Positions 32,986-41,699 of a DNA stretch of 64,000 nucleotides are shown piece by piece. Source of the DNA: Turneriella sp. (GTDB lineage Bacteria > Spirochaetota > Leptospiria > Turneriellales > Turneriellaceae); assembly GCA_019186965.1 (NCBI GenBank), contig JABARV010000015.1, forward strand, positions 124,001-188,000, given 5' to 3'. The notes beneath the pieces are model-generated. The model had not been told where the DNA came from. It was given only the letters and a program-made list of their open reading frames with translations, and did no database searches. The position numbers and the translations under genes are program-made. Positions within the stretch are counted from its first letter, which is position 1. Each line of letters starts with the position of its first letter.

Positions 32986-33927
32986 ATGGCGCACGAAAGC
33001 CGTCGTGTTATTTTATCTGTCGAAAATGTTGAAAAAAAGTTTGCGCACGTCCATGCTGTAAAAAATCTCTCGCTTAAAATTTGGGAAGGCGAATCGGTTG
33101 CGCTTTTAGGTCCTAACGGCGCGGGTAAAACGACGCTTTTAGAAATGATTGAAGGTTTACAAAAACCGGATTCGGGAGAAATTTTTATCGATGGCCTTAC
33201 GTACGCGAAGGACGAAAAAAAAATTAGGCAACTTATGGGGCTTGCATTTCAAGAAACCCGTTTCCCAGAAAAAATTAAAGTTGGCGAAGCCCTCGAGCTT
33301 TTTTCTGCTTTTTATGGTGCAAGCCATACACGTATAAAAGAAATTTTGTCTCTTATATCTTTAACTGAAAAAAAAGATGCTTACGTAAACAACCTTTCTG
33401 GCGGACAAAGGCAACGCCTTGCTTTGGGAATTGGTATTATCCAAAAACCTAAAATTATTCTTTTGGACGAACCTTCGACAGGGCTCGATCCGCATGCACG
33501 CCGTGAAATTTGGCACATTATGGCCGATCTTAAAAAACAAGGTTCCACCCTTCTTTTGACGACACACTATATGGAAGAGGTTGAAAAACTTTGCGAGAGG
33601 ATTATCATCCTCTTTAAAGGAAAAATTTTAGCCGATGGACCTTTGGAGCAAATAGTGGATGATTACGCAAGCCACGAAATTATCGAATTTAAACTAAAGC
33701 GGAGTTTTTCGCAGGTACTTAAAAATTTAAAAACACTCAAGCGGATTTCTTTTTTAGATTTCAACAAAGGAACGAAAACAGGAATTTTACACGTGCACGA
33801 TGCTGCGCAAATTTTACCCGATTTTTTAAAAAAAGTTGGGCGCGAAAATTTAGAATCGTTTGCAGCGCGTCCCTTAACTTTAGACGATATTTTTATTAAA
33901 ATGACAGGTAGGCAAATAGATGCTTAG
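32986..33927 (+). CDS. ABC transporter ATP-binding protein
   Basis: A 313-residue ATPase with Walker A GPNGAGKTTLLEMIEG (about 43-58), signature NLSGGQRQRLALGIG (about 135-149) and Walker B IILLDEPSTGLDP, followed by the TTHYMEEVEKLC switch His region. The C-terminal 80 residues are the accessory domain of ABC-2 type exporters (drug, lipid or polysaccharide). It overlaps the permease gene by eight bases, which makes an ATPase-permease exporter. Substrate not evident; a neighbouring heptose kinase and FapA give no clue. Confidence 0.93.
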   Translation: MAHESRRVILSVENVEKKFAHVHAVKNLSLKIWEGESVALLGPNGAGKTTLLEMIEGLQKPDSGEIFIDGLTYAKDEKKIRQLMGLAFQETRFPEKIKVGEALELFSAFYGASHTRIKEILSLISLTEKKDAYVNNLSGGQRQRLALGIGIIQKPKIILLDEPSTGLDPHARREIWHIMADLKKQGSTLLLTTHYMEEVEKLCERIIILFKGKILADGPLEQIVDDYASHEIIEFKLKRSFSQVLKNLKTLKRISFLDFNKGTKTGILHVHDAAQILPDFLKKVGRENLESFAARPLTLDDIFIKMTGRQIDA

Positions 33928-34984
33928 GGCCTCTTGGCAACTTTTTTTAATGCACCTACGCGAATTTTTTCGCGATCCAGAAATTATTTTATGGTCTGTG
34001 CTTTTGCCTGTGGCAATGTCGTGGGTTTTAGGGGTTGCTTTTGTTGAGCGCAAAGTGGCGACGCGGCATGTTGCCGTTGTAGGGGACGTAAACCACAGCG
34101 CTATTTTGCGCGAAGTTATCAATGAAATCGAAAACCGTAATATTTCGCATCCTAAAAAAAATAACGACCATAGTGTTTTTAAATTTTCTTTTACGAGTGA
34201 AAGTAAGGCGATGGAGCTTTTGCGTAAAGGAAAAGTTGTCCTTTTTATTAAACTTTCTCCCAAAGGGATATTGCGTTTTAACCTCGATCCGGCAAACGAC
34301 ACTTCGTACCTTGCGTACCTTATCCTTTCGCGGCGGTTAAGCCAAGAAAAAGTAGAGTTGGAACTCAGCGCGATTACCACACATGGGAATAGGTACATTG
34401 ATTTTTTAGTGCCTGGGCTAATGGCGTTAGGGATAATGAATTCATGCCTTTGGGGGATTGGGTACGTTCTTATTGAATACCGAATGAAAAAGCTTATGCG
34501 TAGGATGATTGCAACGCCTGTCAAAAAAGCGGCAATACTCGTTTCATTTTTTACCTCGCGTATTGTGATTAACCTCGTTGAAGTAATGCTTTTGTTCGCG
34601 TTTGGTTCTCTTTATTTTGGTTTTACTTTGCAAGGGGCGTGGTTAAATTTTGCGCTTCTTTTTGTTTCTGGAAATATTGCTTTTGCAGGACTTGCATTTC
34701 TTCTTGCGTCGCGGGCAGAAAATACCCGTACGGGAAACGGGATTATAAATGCGTTTTCTGTACCTTTGATGCTTGCATCGGGAATCTTTTTTAGTTACGC
34801 TAATTTTCCCGAAGTTATTCAGCCCGTATTGCAATACTCTCCCTTAGCTGTACTTGCCGATGCGTTGCGGAACGTATTTAACGCAGGGGCTGGTATTTCT
34901 GAAATTTTGTTGCCGGTTGCGCTATTAAATGCGTTTGGATTCTTTTGCTTTTCAATGAGCCTGAAAATTTTCAGATGGCACTAA
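33920..34984 (+). CDS. ABC-2 type permease
   Basis: The 354-residue product has one N-terminal span (about 20-40, IILWSVLLPVAMSWVLG), an extracytoplasmic domain (about 50-150) and five more spans between about 155 and 350, in the ABC-2/YhgE-like pattern of exporters. The loop domain (KAMELLRKGKVVLFIKLSPK) is typical of ABC-2 membrane proteins with a large first outer loop. It overlaps the ATPase gene by eight bases. A GTG start for FapA follows 24 bases downstream. Confidence 0.88.
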   Translation: MLRASWQLFLMHLREFFRDPEIILWSVLLPVAMSWVLGVAFVERKVATRHVAVVGDVNHSAILREVINEIENRNISHPKKNNDHSVFKFSFTSESKAMELLRKGKVVLFIKLSPKGILRFNLDPANDTSYLAYLILSRRLSQEKVELELSAITTHGNRYIDFLVPGLMALGIMNSCLWGIGYVLIEYRMKKLMRRMIATPVKKAAILVSFFTSRIVINLVEVMLLFAFGSLYFGFTLQGAWLNFALLFVSGNIAFAGLAFLLASRAENTRTGNGIINAFSVPLMLASGIFFSYANFPEVIQPVLQYSPLAVLADALRNVFNAGAGISEILLPVALLNAFGFFCFSMSLKIFRWH

Positions 34985-35008
34985 TTTGTGAGATTAGCGA
35001 AGTAGACC

Positions 35009-36709
35009 GTGGCAGAAAACGAAATGACACGAAAGCTCTTAGAAGAGCTCGAAAATGCAGAGAACGGCTCGTTTGAGCTGGTGGAAGAGAACGGCCGTGC
35101 GATACTCAAAATTTTCAACCCGAAAGGAAATGGCCGCCCAGTACATCCTGTCGATTTGATGAACCGTATTCGGTCGTTAAAAATTGTTCTCGATAAAAAT
35201 ATTGCCGTCGATAGAATTTTACGCAATACACAGGAGGGGCGTGTTGCCGAAGGACAAAGCCATCCTATTGGCACTTGGCCTAAAGTCGCTACACGAAAAG
35301 CAGCTACGGGAGAAGTACACGTTGCGCCCGACCAAATGTCCGCGTCTATTTTTATTGAACCTCCCGAAGGTGGAGGAGAGCAGCTTTCTAAAGATGCTAT
35401 TGTGCAGTTACTCAAAAACCATGGCGTAATAAAAGGACTTCTGGACGGTGTAATTGCAGATATTGCCAAAAAACCGCAATACAAAAGACTCGTTGTAGTC
35501 GCTAAAGGGCAAAATCCTAAAAACGGAGAAAATGGATACATCCAGCCTCTTTTTGAAACTATACACAAGCCACGGCAAACTGCGTCGAAAGAAAAAATAG
35601 ATCATAAGCAAGTTAACCTTATCCGTTCAGCAAAAGCGGGAGAGGCGATTGCGGAAAAAATAAATCCAACAATGGGAACCCCTGGTTACACTGTTTCTGC
35701 GGCAATTCTACCTGCGGAAAGCGGTAAAATTGCCGAGTTCCAAATGGGTGCGAATGTAGAGATAAGCCCCGATGGAAAAAAACTTCTTTCAAAGATTGAA
35801 GGCCGTCCCGTACTCGATTCACGTGGAGTCATCCGTGTGGATGAAGTCGTCTACTTGAAAAATATTGATTACTCGACGGGGAACGTCGATTTCCCCGGTT
35901 CTGTAATTGTCGAAGACTCCATTGCTGATGGCTTTAAGCTCCACGCATCGGGAAGTATAATTCTACAATCGAGCGTTGGCGTTTGCGATATATCTGCAGG
36001 TAAAGACATTATTCTCTCCGCTGGCTTTATGGGGCGTGGCGAAGGCATTATCCGCTCGCAAGGCGATGTGTACGTGCGCTTTGTCGAACAAGGGACAATT
36101 GAAGCGCACGGCTCTATTTTTATATCCGAAGCTTCTCTCCACTCGAAACTTATCGCGGGTAATTCTATTATCGTTAAGGGAGGGCGTGGAGATATCACTG
36201 GGGGCGAAACCGTCGCAACCAACCACGTCCAGTGTGTGAAATTGGGAGGAGCAGGAGAAGCGAAGACTTTGGTTACTGTCGGTATAGACCCTGCTGTACG
36301 CGAGAGTATTGATCGTATTAAAGATTCACTTAAGGAAAAAGAAGCGACGCTTGAAAAAATCCGTATTAGCCTTACACGGCTTATCGATTTAGCAAAAAAG
36401 CGATCACTCGATGCAACCGAAACTGAGACACGCGAGAAGCTTCTTTTAGCCCAGCGAAAGTACCGTGCGTTGGTAGAGTCAGACCAAAAACAACTGGATA
36501 CGGCGCAGCTTGCGCTAAGCGCCCATTCCAAAGCGTACGTTTCTGTAGAAACGCAAATTTATCCCAATGTTGAAATTAGTTTTGGTCGTGGACTTACATA
36601 TAGAAGCCCTGTGCGTACTGCGATTGGCAGACAAGTGCTTTTTGTGGAAGATAGGGCTATTGCTATACAGCCGACGTTACCGCATTTTCTGCAAACAGAG
36701 AACGAATAA
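35009..36709 (+). CDS. FapA/DUF342 family protein
   Basis: The product starts at a GTG at 35009 and has 566 residues. The long central part (about 200-460) contains the beta-helix-like repeats of the FapA domain, e.g. NVEISPDGKKLLSKIEGRPV, VGVCDISAGKDIILSAGFMG, SIFISEASLHSKLIAGNSII and KGGRGDITGGETV, followed by a coiled coil (about 430-510). The family is found in flagellated and spore-forming bacteria and in Leptospira, and is called flagellar assembly protein A from limited evidence; its role is unclear. The gene ends 47 bases inside the convergent DegT gene (36663-37838), an unusually long tail-to-tail overlap. Confidence 0.85.
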   Translation: MAENEMTRKLLEELENAENGSFELVEENGRAILKIFNPKGNGRPVHPVDLMNRIRSLKIVLDKNIAVDRILRNTQEGRVAEGQSHPIGTWPKVATRKAATGEVHVAPDQMSASIFIEPPEGGGEQLSKDAIVQLLKNHGVIKGLLDGVIADIAKKPQYKRLVVVAKGQNPKNGENGYIQPLFETIHKPRQTASKEKIDHKQVNLIRSAKAGEAIAEKINPTMGTPGYTVSAAILPAESGKIAEFQMGANVEISPDGKKLLSKIEGRPVLDSRGVIRVDEVVYLKNIDYSTGNVDFPGSVIVEDSIADGFKLHASGSIILQSSVGVCDISAGKDIILSAGFMGRGEGIIRSQGDVYVRFVEQGTIEAHGSIFISEASLHSKLIAGNSIIVKGGRGDITGGETVATNHVQCVKLGGAGEAKTLVTVGIDPAVRESIDRIKDSLKEKEATLEKIRISLTRLIDLAKKRSLDATETETREKLLLAQRKYRALVESDQKQLDTAQLALSAHSKAYVSVETQIYPNVEISFGRGLTYRSPVRTAIGRQVLFVEDRAIAIQPTLPHFLQTENE

Positions 36710-37838
36710 CTTTTATTATCTCGTCTACTTCGCTATCTTTGAGTTGCGGGTAAAGAGGCAGCGATAAAGCGCCGCTAAAGTATTCATAACTGTGCGGGTA
36801 ATCTTCTGGTTTAAAGTTGTATTTTTTTTGTACTGTTGAAAATTCGGGAAGTGGAATAAAGTGGACGGAGTACGCGATACTGTTTTTTTGTAGCTCTTCA
36901 ATAAGTGTATCGCGCTTAACTATGCTTTGTGGCGCAATGGAAATACTAAAGAGGTGTGCTGCATGACCATTGGGCGATACCAAACCTTCTAAACCTTGAA
37001 AACGGATGGGTAGTCCCTTAAGGCCAGAGCCGTATTTTTCAATAAGTTCTAGCCGGCGTTTGTGGTGTGTCTCAATTTTTCCAAGTTGTGCAATTCCAAT
37101 TGCTGCGTGGATATCTGTTAGGTTTGCTTTAAAACCCGTTTCAACAATATCGTAGCGCCATGTTCCGCCTGCATAACGGTTCCATGCGTTACGCGACATC
37201 CCATGCAGGCTAAGTGCGCGTACGCGCTCCATATCTTCTTTACTACAAATAATTGCGCCACCTTCAGCGGTTGTTAAATTTTTTGTGGCATAAAAACTAT
37301 AGCAGGAAAAATCCGCATAGTGGTGGAGAAATTTGCCGTCAAATTTTGCCTCTAGTGCATGCGCGTTATCTAAAATAAGTTTTAAGTTGTGCTTGTCGGC
37401 AAGTTTGCGCAGCTCTTGCATTGCAGGGGGATTTCCTGCAAATGCGACGGCGATAATTGCTTTTGTCCAAGGCGATATTTTCTGTTCGATAGATTTTACA
37501 GAAATATTCCATGTTAAAGGATCTATATCAGCAAGTACGGGTGTAAGTCCGGAAAGTTCGATAGCTTCGAGCGTTGCGATAAATGTCATCGCAGGAATTA
37601 TTACTTCATCGTTATGTTTTAAATCCAAAGCTTTAAGGGCAATTTGAAGCGCTGCGGTACACGACGAAACGAGTACAACATTATCTGTTTCCCAGTAGTT
37701 TTTTAAACCACTATTAAACCGCTCGACAAGAGGACCTGTTGTTAGCCAACCATTGTCGATAGCTTCCTTGAAAAGCGGAGCAACACTTTCAAAATCAACA
37801 GGGCTTCGCGAAAATGGAATTCGCGGTTTGTGTATCAT
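36663..37838 (-). CDS. DegT/DnrJ/EryC1/StrS-type PLP aminotransferase
   Basis: The 391-residue product is a sugar aminotransferase of the fold type I family, used to make amino sugars for surface polysaccharides. Active-site residues are the PLP-binding Asp157 (LILDNAHALE) and Lys186 in FYATKNLTTAEGG, with SLHGMSRNAWNRY and TGFKANLTDIHAAIGIAQL following as in the family. It overlaps the LysM-M23 gene upstream by four bases, so the pair is translationally coupled, though the functional link is not obvious. The last 47 bases overlap the FapA gene on the other strand. Sugar specificity cannot be read. Confidence 0.92.
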   Translation of the reverse strand: MIHKPRIPFSRSPVDFESVAPLFKEAIDNGWLTTGPLVERFNSGLKNYWETDNVVLVSSCTAALQIALKALDLKHNDEVIIPAMTFIATLEAIELSGLTPVLADIDPLTWNISVKSIEQKISPWTKAIIAVAFAGNPPAMQELRKLADKHNLKLILDNAHALEAKFDGKFLHHYADFSCYSFYATKNLTTAEGGAIICSKEDMERVRALSLHGMSRNAWNRYAGGTWRYDIVETGFKANLTDIHAAIGIAQLGKIETHHKRRLELIEKYGSGLKGLPIRFQGLEGLVSPNGHAAHLFSISIAPQSIVKRDTLIEELQKNSIAYSVHFIPLPEFSTVQKKYNFKPEDYPHSYEYFSGALSLPLYPQLKDSEVDEIIKVIRSLFAENAVTSAV

Positions 37839-38989
37839 ATTTTTTTATTTTTGACTGCAACGCGCTCAGTTTTCTTTAATGCTGCAAATGGGCTAAGGTG
37901 TTTTTCGGTAGACTTTACTTCAAAGTGGAGGTGTGGCCCTGTGGACGCCCCTGTGGAACCTACAAGCGCAATTTTTTGCCCGCGCTTTACAAATTGTCCT
38001 TTTTTTGCAATAAGCTTCGAGGCATGCCCATATACTGTGAAAAGGCCGTTTTTGTGCCGTAAAAGTACCATATTACCATAACTACCCGCGTTACCGGCAA
38101 AAGCGACAATCCCGTCGGCGGCGGCGTGGATTGGGGTTTTCATCATTGCTCCAATGTCGATTCCCGAATGGAATGCTTTGTGGTTTGTAAGGGGATGTAT
38201 ACGCCAACCAAAAGGGGAGGTTAGCCGGTATTTTGCTTTTATGGGCCACGAGAAAACTTTTTGTTTTACATAATGAATTTTGGGAAGTGGTTTAGCTCCT
38301 GGAAGAAAAATTTCGTCTCCTTTGGAAAGAGTGTTGGAGCTTAAACCATTTGCCAGTTTAATTTTCTCCGCGCTGAGTTTAAACTTCTTTGCGATATCGT
38401 TCAAACTTTTTTTAGCCTTAAGCTTAATAAAAATCCCTGCACGGTCTGGAATGCGTAAAGTATCCCCCGGTTGGATAACAGATTTTTCCTTTATTTTATT
38501 TGCGTTGACAATTGTTGCGACGGGAACCCCGTAGCGCTGTGAAAGGCGCCACACCGATTCGCCAGATTTAACTTCGTGCTCAATAATTTGGACACGATCT
38601 GTCTTTTTTTGCGGTTGCGCTTTGGAGGGAGTTTCGCTTTCGGGAATTATTTCTTGCCCATGCGTTATTTTCCCTGTATCGTCGGGTAACATAATTCCCG
38701 CGTCTTCGGGAGATAAGTCGTCGATAAGCCGTAAGGCCTCTTCGTTTTTTTCGGGGTGTGCGCGTAAATCGTCTAAGTATTCTTCCATCGCAACATCTAT
38801 ATCCGCGCTTCTTAAATCGTCGTGGTCTCTGTAGACGGTGTTGTTTAAAGTAACCGGCTTGTAGGTCGATTTGGATGTATTATCGGTGTTTTTAGCGGAA
38901 AGGGTGGAATCATCGCTGAAGAAGATGAAAACCATAAGCGTAATGGATAGGGCAGCAATTCCTAAAAGTAATCTATCAATAATCCGCAC
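37835..38989 (-). CDS. LysM-M23 cell-wall endopeptidase
   Basis: The 384-residue product has an N-terminal signal or anchor (about 8-25), an acidic linker, two LysM repeats (about 139-185, VKSGESVWRLSQRYGVPVAT; about 190-233, KSLNDIAKKFKLSAEKIKLA) and a C-terminal M23 domain (about 255-370). The zinc ligands are in HSGIDIGAM (His and Asp), GHAS and GPHLHFEV. It is an NlpD/EnvC-type or lytic peptidoglycan hydrolase with all ligands present, so probably active. It stands first in a two-gene unit with the DegT gene and has an 96-base gap to the divergent oxidoreductase gene. Confidence 0.92.
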   Translation of the reverse strand: MRIIDRLLLGIAALSITLMVFIFFSDDSTLSAKNTDNTSKSTYKPVTLNNTVYRDHDDLRSADIDVAMEEYLDDLRAHPEKNEEALRLIDDLSPEDAGIMLPDDTGKITHGQEIIPESETPSKAQPQKKTDRVQIIEHEVKSGESVWRLSQRYGVPVATIVNANKIKEKSVIQPGDTLRIPDRAGIFIKLKAKKSLNDIAKKFKLSAEKIKLANGLSSNTLSKGDEIFLPGAKPLPKIHYVKQKVFSWPIKAKYRLTSPFGWRIHPLTNHKAFHSGIDIGAMMKTPIHAAADGIVAFAGNAGSYGNMVLLRHKNGLFTVYGHASKLIAKKGQFVKRGQKIALVGSTGASTGPHLHFEVKSTEKHLSPFAALKKTERVAVKNKKI

Positions 38990-39085
38990 GTTTATTATTT
39001 TCGGCAGTTATCTTGTACAAATTTTAGCTTTTTTTAATAATTAAATTATACTTGAAAATTCTTTTTTGCTTTTCGCGCCTGTGGC

Positions 39086-40102
39086 GTGCTAAATGCGGGA
39101 GTGATATACATATTAGGCGCCGGGATTGCCGGTTTAACCCTCGCAGAAGCGCTACGCGAAAAAAAAGCACAGTATAAAATTTTTGAGAAAGAAGGCCAAG
39201 TGGGGGTGTACGCTTCTGGAAAAAATGCGGGAATGTTGCGTACGTACGACACAGACACCGTTTTAAAAGCTTTTACGCTTAAATCGTTAGAGTACTACCG
39301 TTCGAAAGAACCTTCGTACGTTGAGTGCGGCATGATTTTAAAGCCTTGGGAAATTGATTATGAAGAAAAAGCGGTAGCAGAGCGTGCCTTCTCGCATAAC
39401 CGGTTTAAAGGTTTATTTCTGCCGCACAATGGGATTCTTGAACCTAAGGATGTTCTTGCGCGGCTTGTAACTACGGTAGGTTCTATTGAATATAACTCTC
39501 CCACACAGCTTATTGTAGGGGATAAAAAAAATATTGCTGCGATAAAAGTTGTGGATAAAGAAATCCAACTTGAAAAAGAAGACGTTGTCGTGGTCGCTGC
39601 AGGGGAAGGCGCTGTTGCACTTTCTCATGAAACAAATTCTGTTTTGGAGTTGGTTGCATACCGCCGCACGCTTTACGAATTTGAAAACACGACAAAACAA
39701 AATGGACCCATTGAGTGGGACGAAGAAGCAAGCGTTTATTTTCGTCCTTCTGGCAAAGGAAAAACTCTTACTGCCACCGCAGGGGAACAAATTCCGGTAG
39801 AGGCTCTTTCGCAAATAGATGAGGTTGACGATGAAAAGGCGTTCCGTATCTTTGAGCGGGAATTCCCTTTCCTCAATCGCGAAAATTTAATCAATAAACG
39901 CACCTGCCGCCGGTTAACTCCTTTAGACAACCGTCCCTTTGTCGGCAAAGATGCGGCGTTGGGTAATTTATACTGGTTTACGGGGTTGGGAGGAAGAGGG
40001 ATGTCGGTGTCTCCGGGGATTGCCCCTCTCTTGGCGAATCTACTTTTAGGCAGCAAGGAAAGTGGGTTACTTACGCCTTTTGCTCCTGGACGCGTAATTT
40101 AA
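39086..40102 (+). CDS. FAD-dependent oxidoreductase of the DAO family
   Basis: The 338-residue product has the FAD-binding motif VIYILGAGIAGLTLAEAL within the first 25 residues, a second sugar/FAD segment (SGKNAGMLRTYDTDTV) and a C-terminal GNLYWFTGLGGRGMSVSPGI loop which is characteristic of the DAO family (for example glycine oxidase, MnmC-like and other amino-acid oxidases). Substrate not readable. The start at 39086 is a GTG; another GTG at 39101 is equally possible. It is convergent or parallel to no functional partner: the next gene downstream is an unrelated secreted protein 62 bases away. Confidence 0.85.
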   Translation: MLNAGVIYILGAGIAGLTLAEALREKKAQYKIFEKEGQVGVYASGKNAGMLRTYDTDTVLKAFTLKSLEYYRSKEPSYVECGMILKPWEIDYEEKAVAERAFSHNRFKGLFLPHNGILEPKDVLARLVTTVGSIEYNSPTQLIVGDKKNIAAIKVVDKEIQLEKEDVVVVAAGEGAVALSHETNSVLELVAYRRTLYEFENTTKQNGPIEWDEEASVYFRPSGKGKTLTATAGEQIPVEALSQIDEVDDEKAFRIFEREFPFLNRENLINKRTCRRLTPLDNRPFVGKDAALGNLYWFTGLGGRGMSVSPGIAPLLANLLLGSKESGLLTPFAPGRVI

Positions 40103-40164
40103 TAAAATTATTCCTTTGCTTTACTTTCTTAGTAAATTCTCCGATAATGGACTAAAGGATTATT

Positions 40165-41133
40165 ATGCGTAAAATAACTGCGTTTGTCATTTTTTCAGTA
40201 TTTATGGGGCACATAGGTGCAGAAAGTGTAGCCGAAAAGGCAAAATATAAACGGTCGGAGGCACTGGGGCAAATTATCTACTTGAACGTGCCTTTGCGTA
40301 ATTTTAGCTCCGAAAGGCCAGAGTTGACAAAAGAATACGAAGAGGTAAAAAATAAATACGCTGTCGCGTTAGGCTTCTTTTTTGAAGATAATTTTGTCCA
40401 ATCGTATAAAGTTTTTCTTGAAGTACAAAATAGTTTAGAAAAACTCTACGAACAGGTTTCTCTTTTTTACATCGATCGCACAAATGTTTTACTTACGCAA
40501 GCAGTAAAAGAAGCGACAGAGGTTGAAGTGCGTTTTGACAAAAGGGGACCTTTTGCAACGCAAACCATCGGTAAAAAGCGCGAAGCGGGCGTTCGTATTT
40601 CGCAGGATAAAAAAGAGACTAAGCTTGAGCAGCGTATTTACGACCCTACAGATATCCACTATCTTTACGATAAAAACACGATGATAGATAACCTCGATTA
40701 TGCGTATATGCTTTTGGGGCAAGCAAAGCTTGCGCGGCAAAAAGCGATGGATTTAGAGAAGTGGTTAGAAAAGGGAAAAGCGATGCCGCCAACGATGAAA
40801 AAGGAACGTATCGAGGCATACCGTGCTGTCATCAATTTATGCCGCCAAGCTAAAATAAACGGGATTATGGTTATGCAGCTCAATCGTATCTACGATAACT
40901 ACAGTTTGCAGACTCGCTTTAAAGATAACTATTTCATGAAAGAAAAACATTTAGATCCTGTTTTTGATTTTGCTATTCCAGACGAATTTGTAAAAGACGC
41001 AAGCGATGCGCGTAACAATATTTTTGATCAGCGTGAAAAAATTATGGTAAAAGGGGAAGACCCTGCAAAAATTCTAAACGAAGATCGTAAGCCTGTGCCA
41101 AAAGCAAAGCGTTTCGATACAGGAAATAAGTAA
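40165..41133 (+). CDS. Hypothetical exported helical protein
   Basis: The 322-residue product follows a ribosome site (AAAGGATTATT) and has a signal peptide (to about residue 19, GHIGAES). The rest is charged and helical with Tyr-rich helices (DIHYLYDKNTMIDNLDYAYM, then LLGQAKLARQKAMDLE; RAVINLCRQAKING) and a basic C-terminus. It resembles tetratricopeptide-like helical hairpins but has no clear repeat. I do not recognise the family; it may be spirochaete-specific. It lies 50 bases upstream of the lone HATPase gene on the same strand. Confidence 0.65.
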   Translation: MRKITAFVIFSVFMGHIGAESVAEKAKYKRSEALGQIIYLNVPLRNFSSERPELTKEYEEVKNKYAVALGFFFEDNFVQSYKVFLEVQNSLEKLYEQVSLFYIDRTNVLLTQAVKEATEVEVRFDKRGPFATQTIGKKREAGVRISQDKKETKLEQRIYDPTDIHYLYDKNTMIDNLDYAYMLLGQAKLARQKAMDLEKWLEKGKAMPPTMKKERIEAYRAVINLCRQAKINGIMVMQLNRIYDNYSLQTRFKDNYFMKEKHLDPVFDFAIPDEFVKDASDARNNIFDQREKIMVKGEDPAKILNEDRKPVPKAKRFDTGNK

Positions 41134-41183
41134 AAAGGGGAAGCGCAGGGTCTTGTTACTTACTCCAAGGCACTCTTGGAAAA

Positions 41184-41690
41184 ATGTCTTCTAACGATGA
41201 TCGAACTCAACCAGTAGAAGTCATCGTTTTAAATAAGCGTACGGTTACCGTATCGCGGTTAGTTGAAATTGCGTTTAAGCCTTTTGCGGCTCAATTTGCT
41301 GAAAAGGATATCAAAATTAATATGAATTTGCCGTATACATTACCGGATATCGAGTGTGATGTAGCAAAGATAGCATGGGTTCTTTCGATATTTTTTAGCA
41401 ATGCAGTCCGTTATACTCCCGAATGGGGTAAACTTTCCGTTGTGGGCGCCACCAAAAATAAAATGTTACGTATTTGCGTAGAAAATACGGGTTATGGAAT
41501 TCCAACGGAAAGCGTTGAAAGAATGTTTGAGCATCCCGAAAACGAAGATACAAATTCTTTTGGGCAAGGCTTAGCGTTACTCTTAGCCCGCGAGATTATC
41601 GACGCACATAAAGGTAAGCTTGGAGTTGAATCTGAACTTGGAGTTATGACGCAATTTTATTTTGAATTACCTTTAAACACTAAACTATAG
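41184..41690 (+). CDS. Stand-alone histidine-kinase-type ATPase domain
   Basis: The 168-residue product is almost exactly one HATPase_c domain. N box: VLSIFFSNAVRYTPEWG (about 65-81). G1 box: VENTGYGIPTESVERMF (about 95-111). G2: GQGLALLLAREII. After it LGVESELGVMTQFYFEL. There is no DHp helix pair with a phosphorylatable His before it, only an N-terminal region of about 35 residues. It cannot be an autophosphorylating kinase in the usual way, but it could be a serine-protein kinase (RsbW/SpoIIAB style) or a kinase fragment that works with a partner. The next gene starts 9 bases downstream. Confidence 0.85.
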   Translation: MSSNDDRTQPVEVIVLNKRTVTVSRLVEIAFKPFAAQFAEKDIKINMNLPYTLPDIECDVAKIAWVLSIFFSNAVRYTPEWGKLSVVGATKNKMLRICVENTGYGIPTESVERMFEHPENEDTNSFGQGLALLLAREIIDAHKGKLGVESELGVMTQFYFELPLNTKL

Positions 41691-41699
41691 GAGAAGAAA

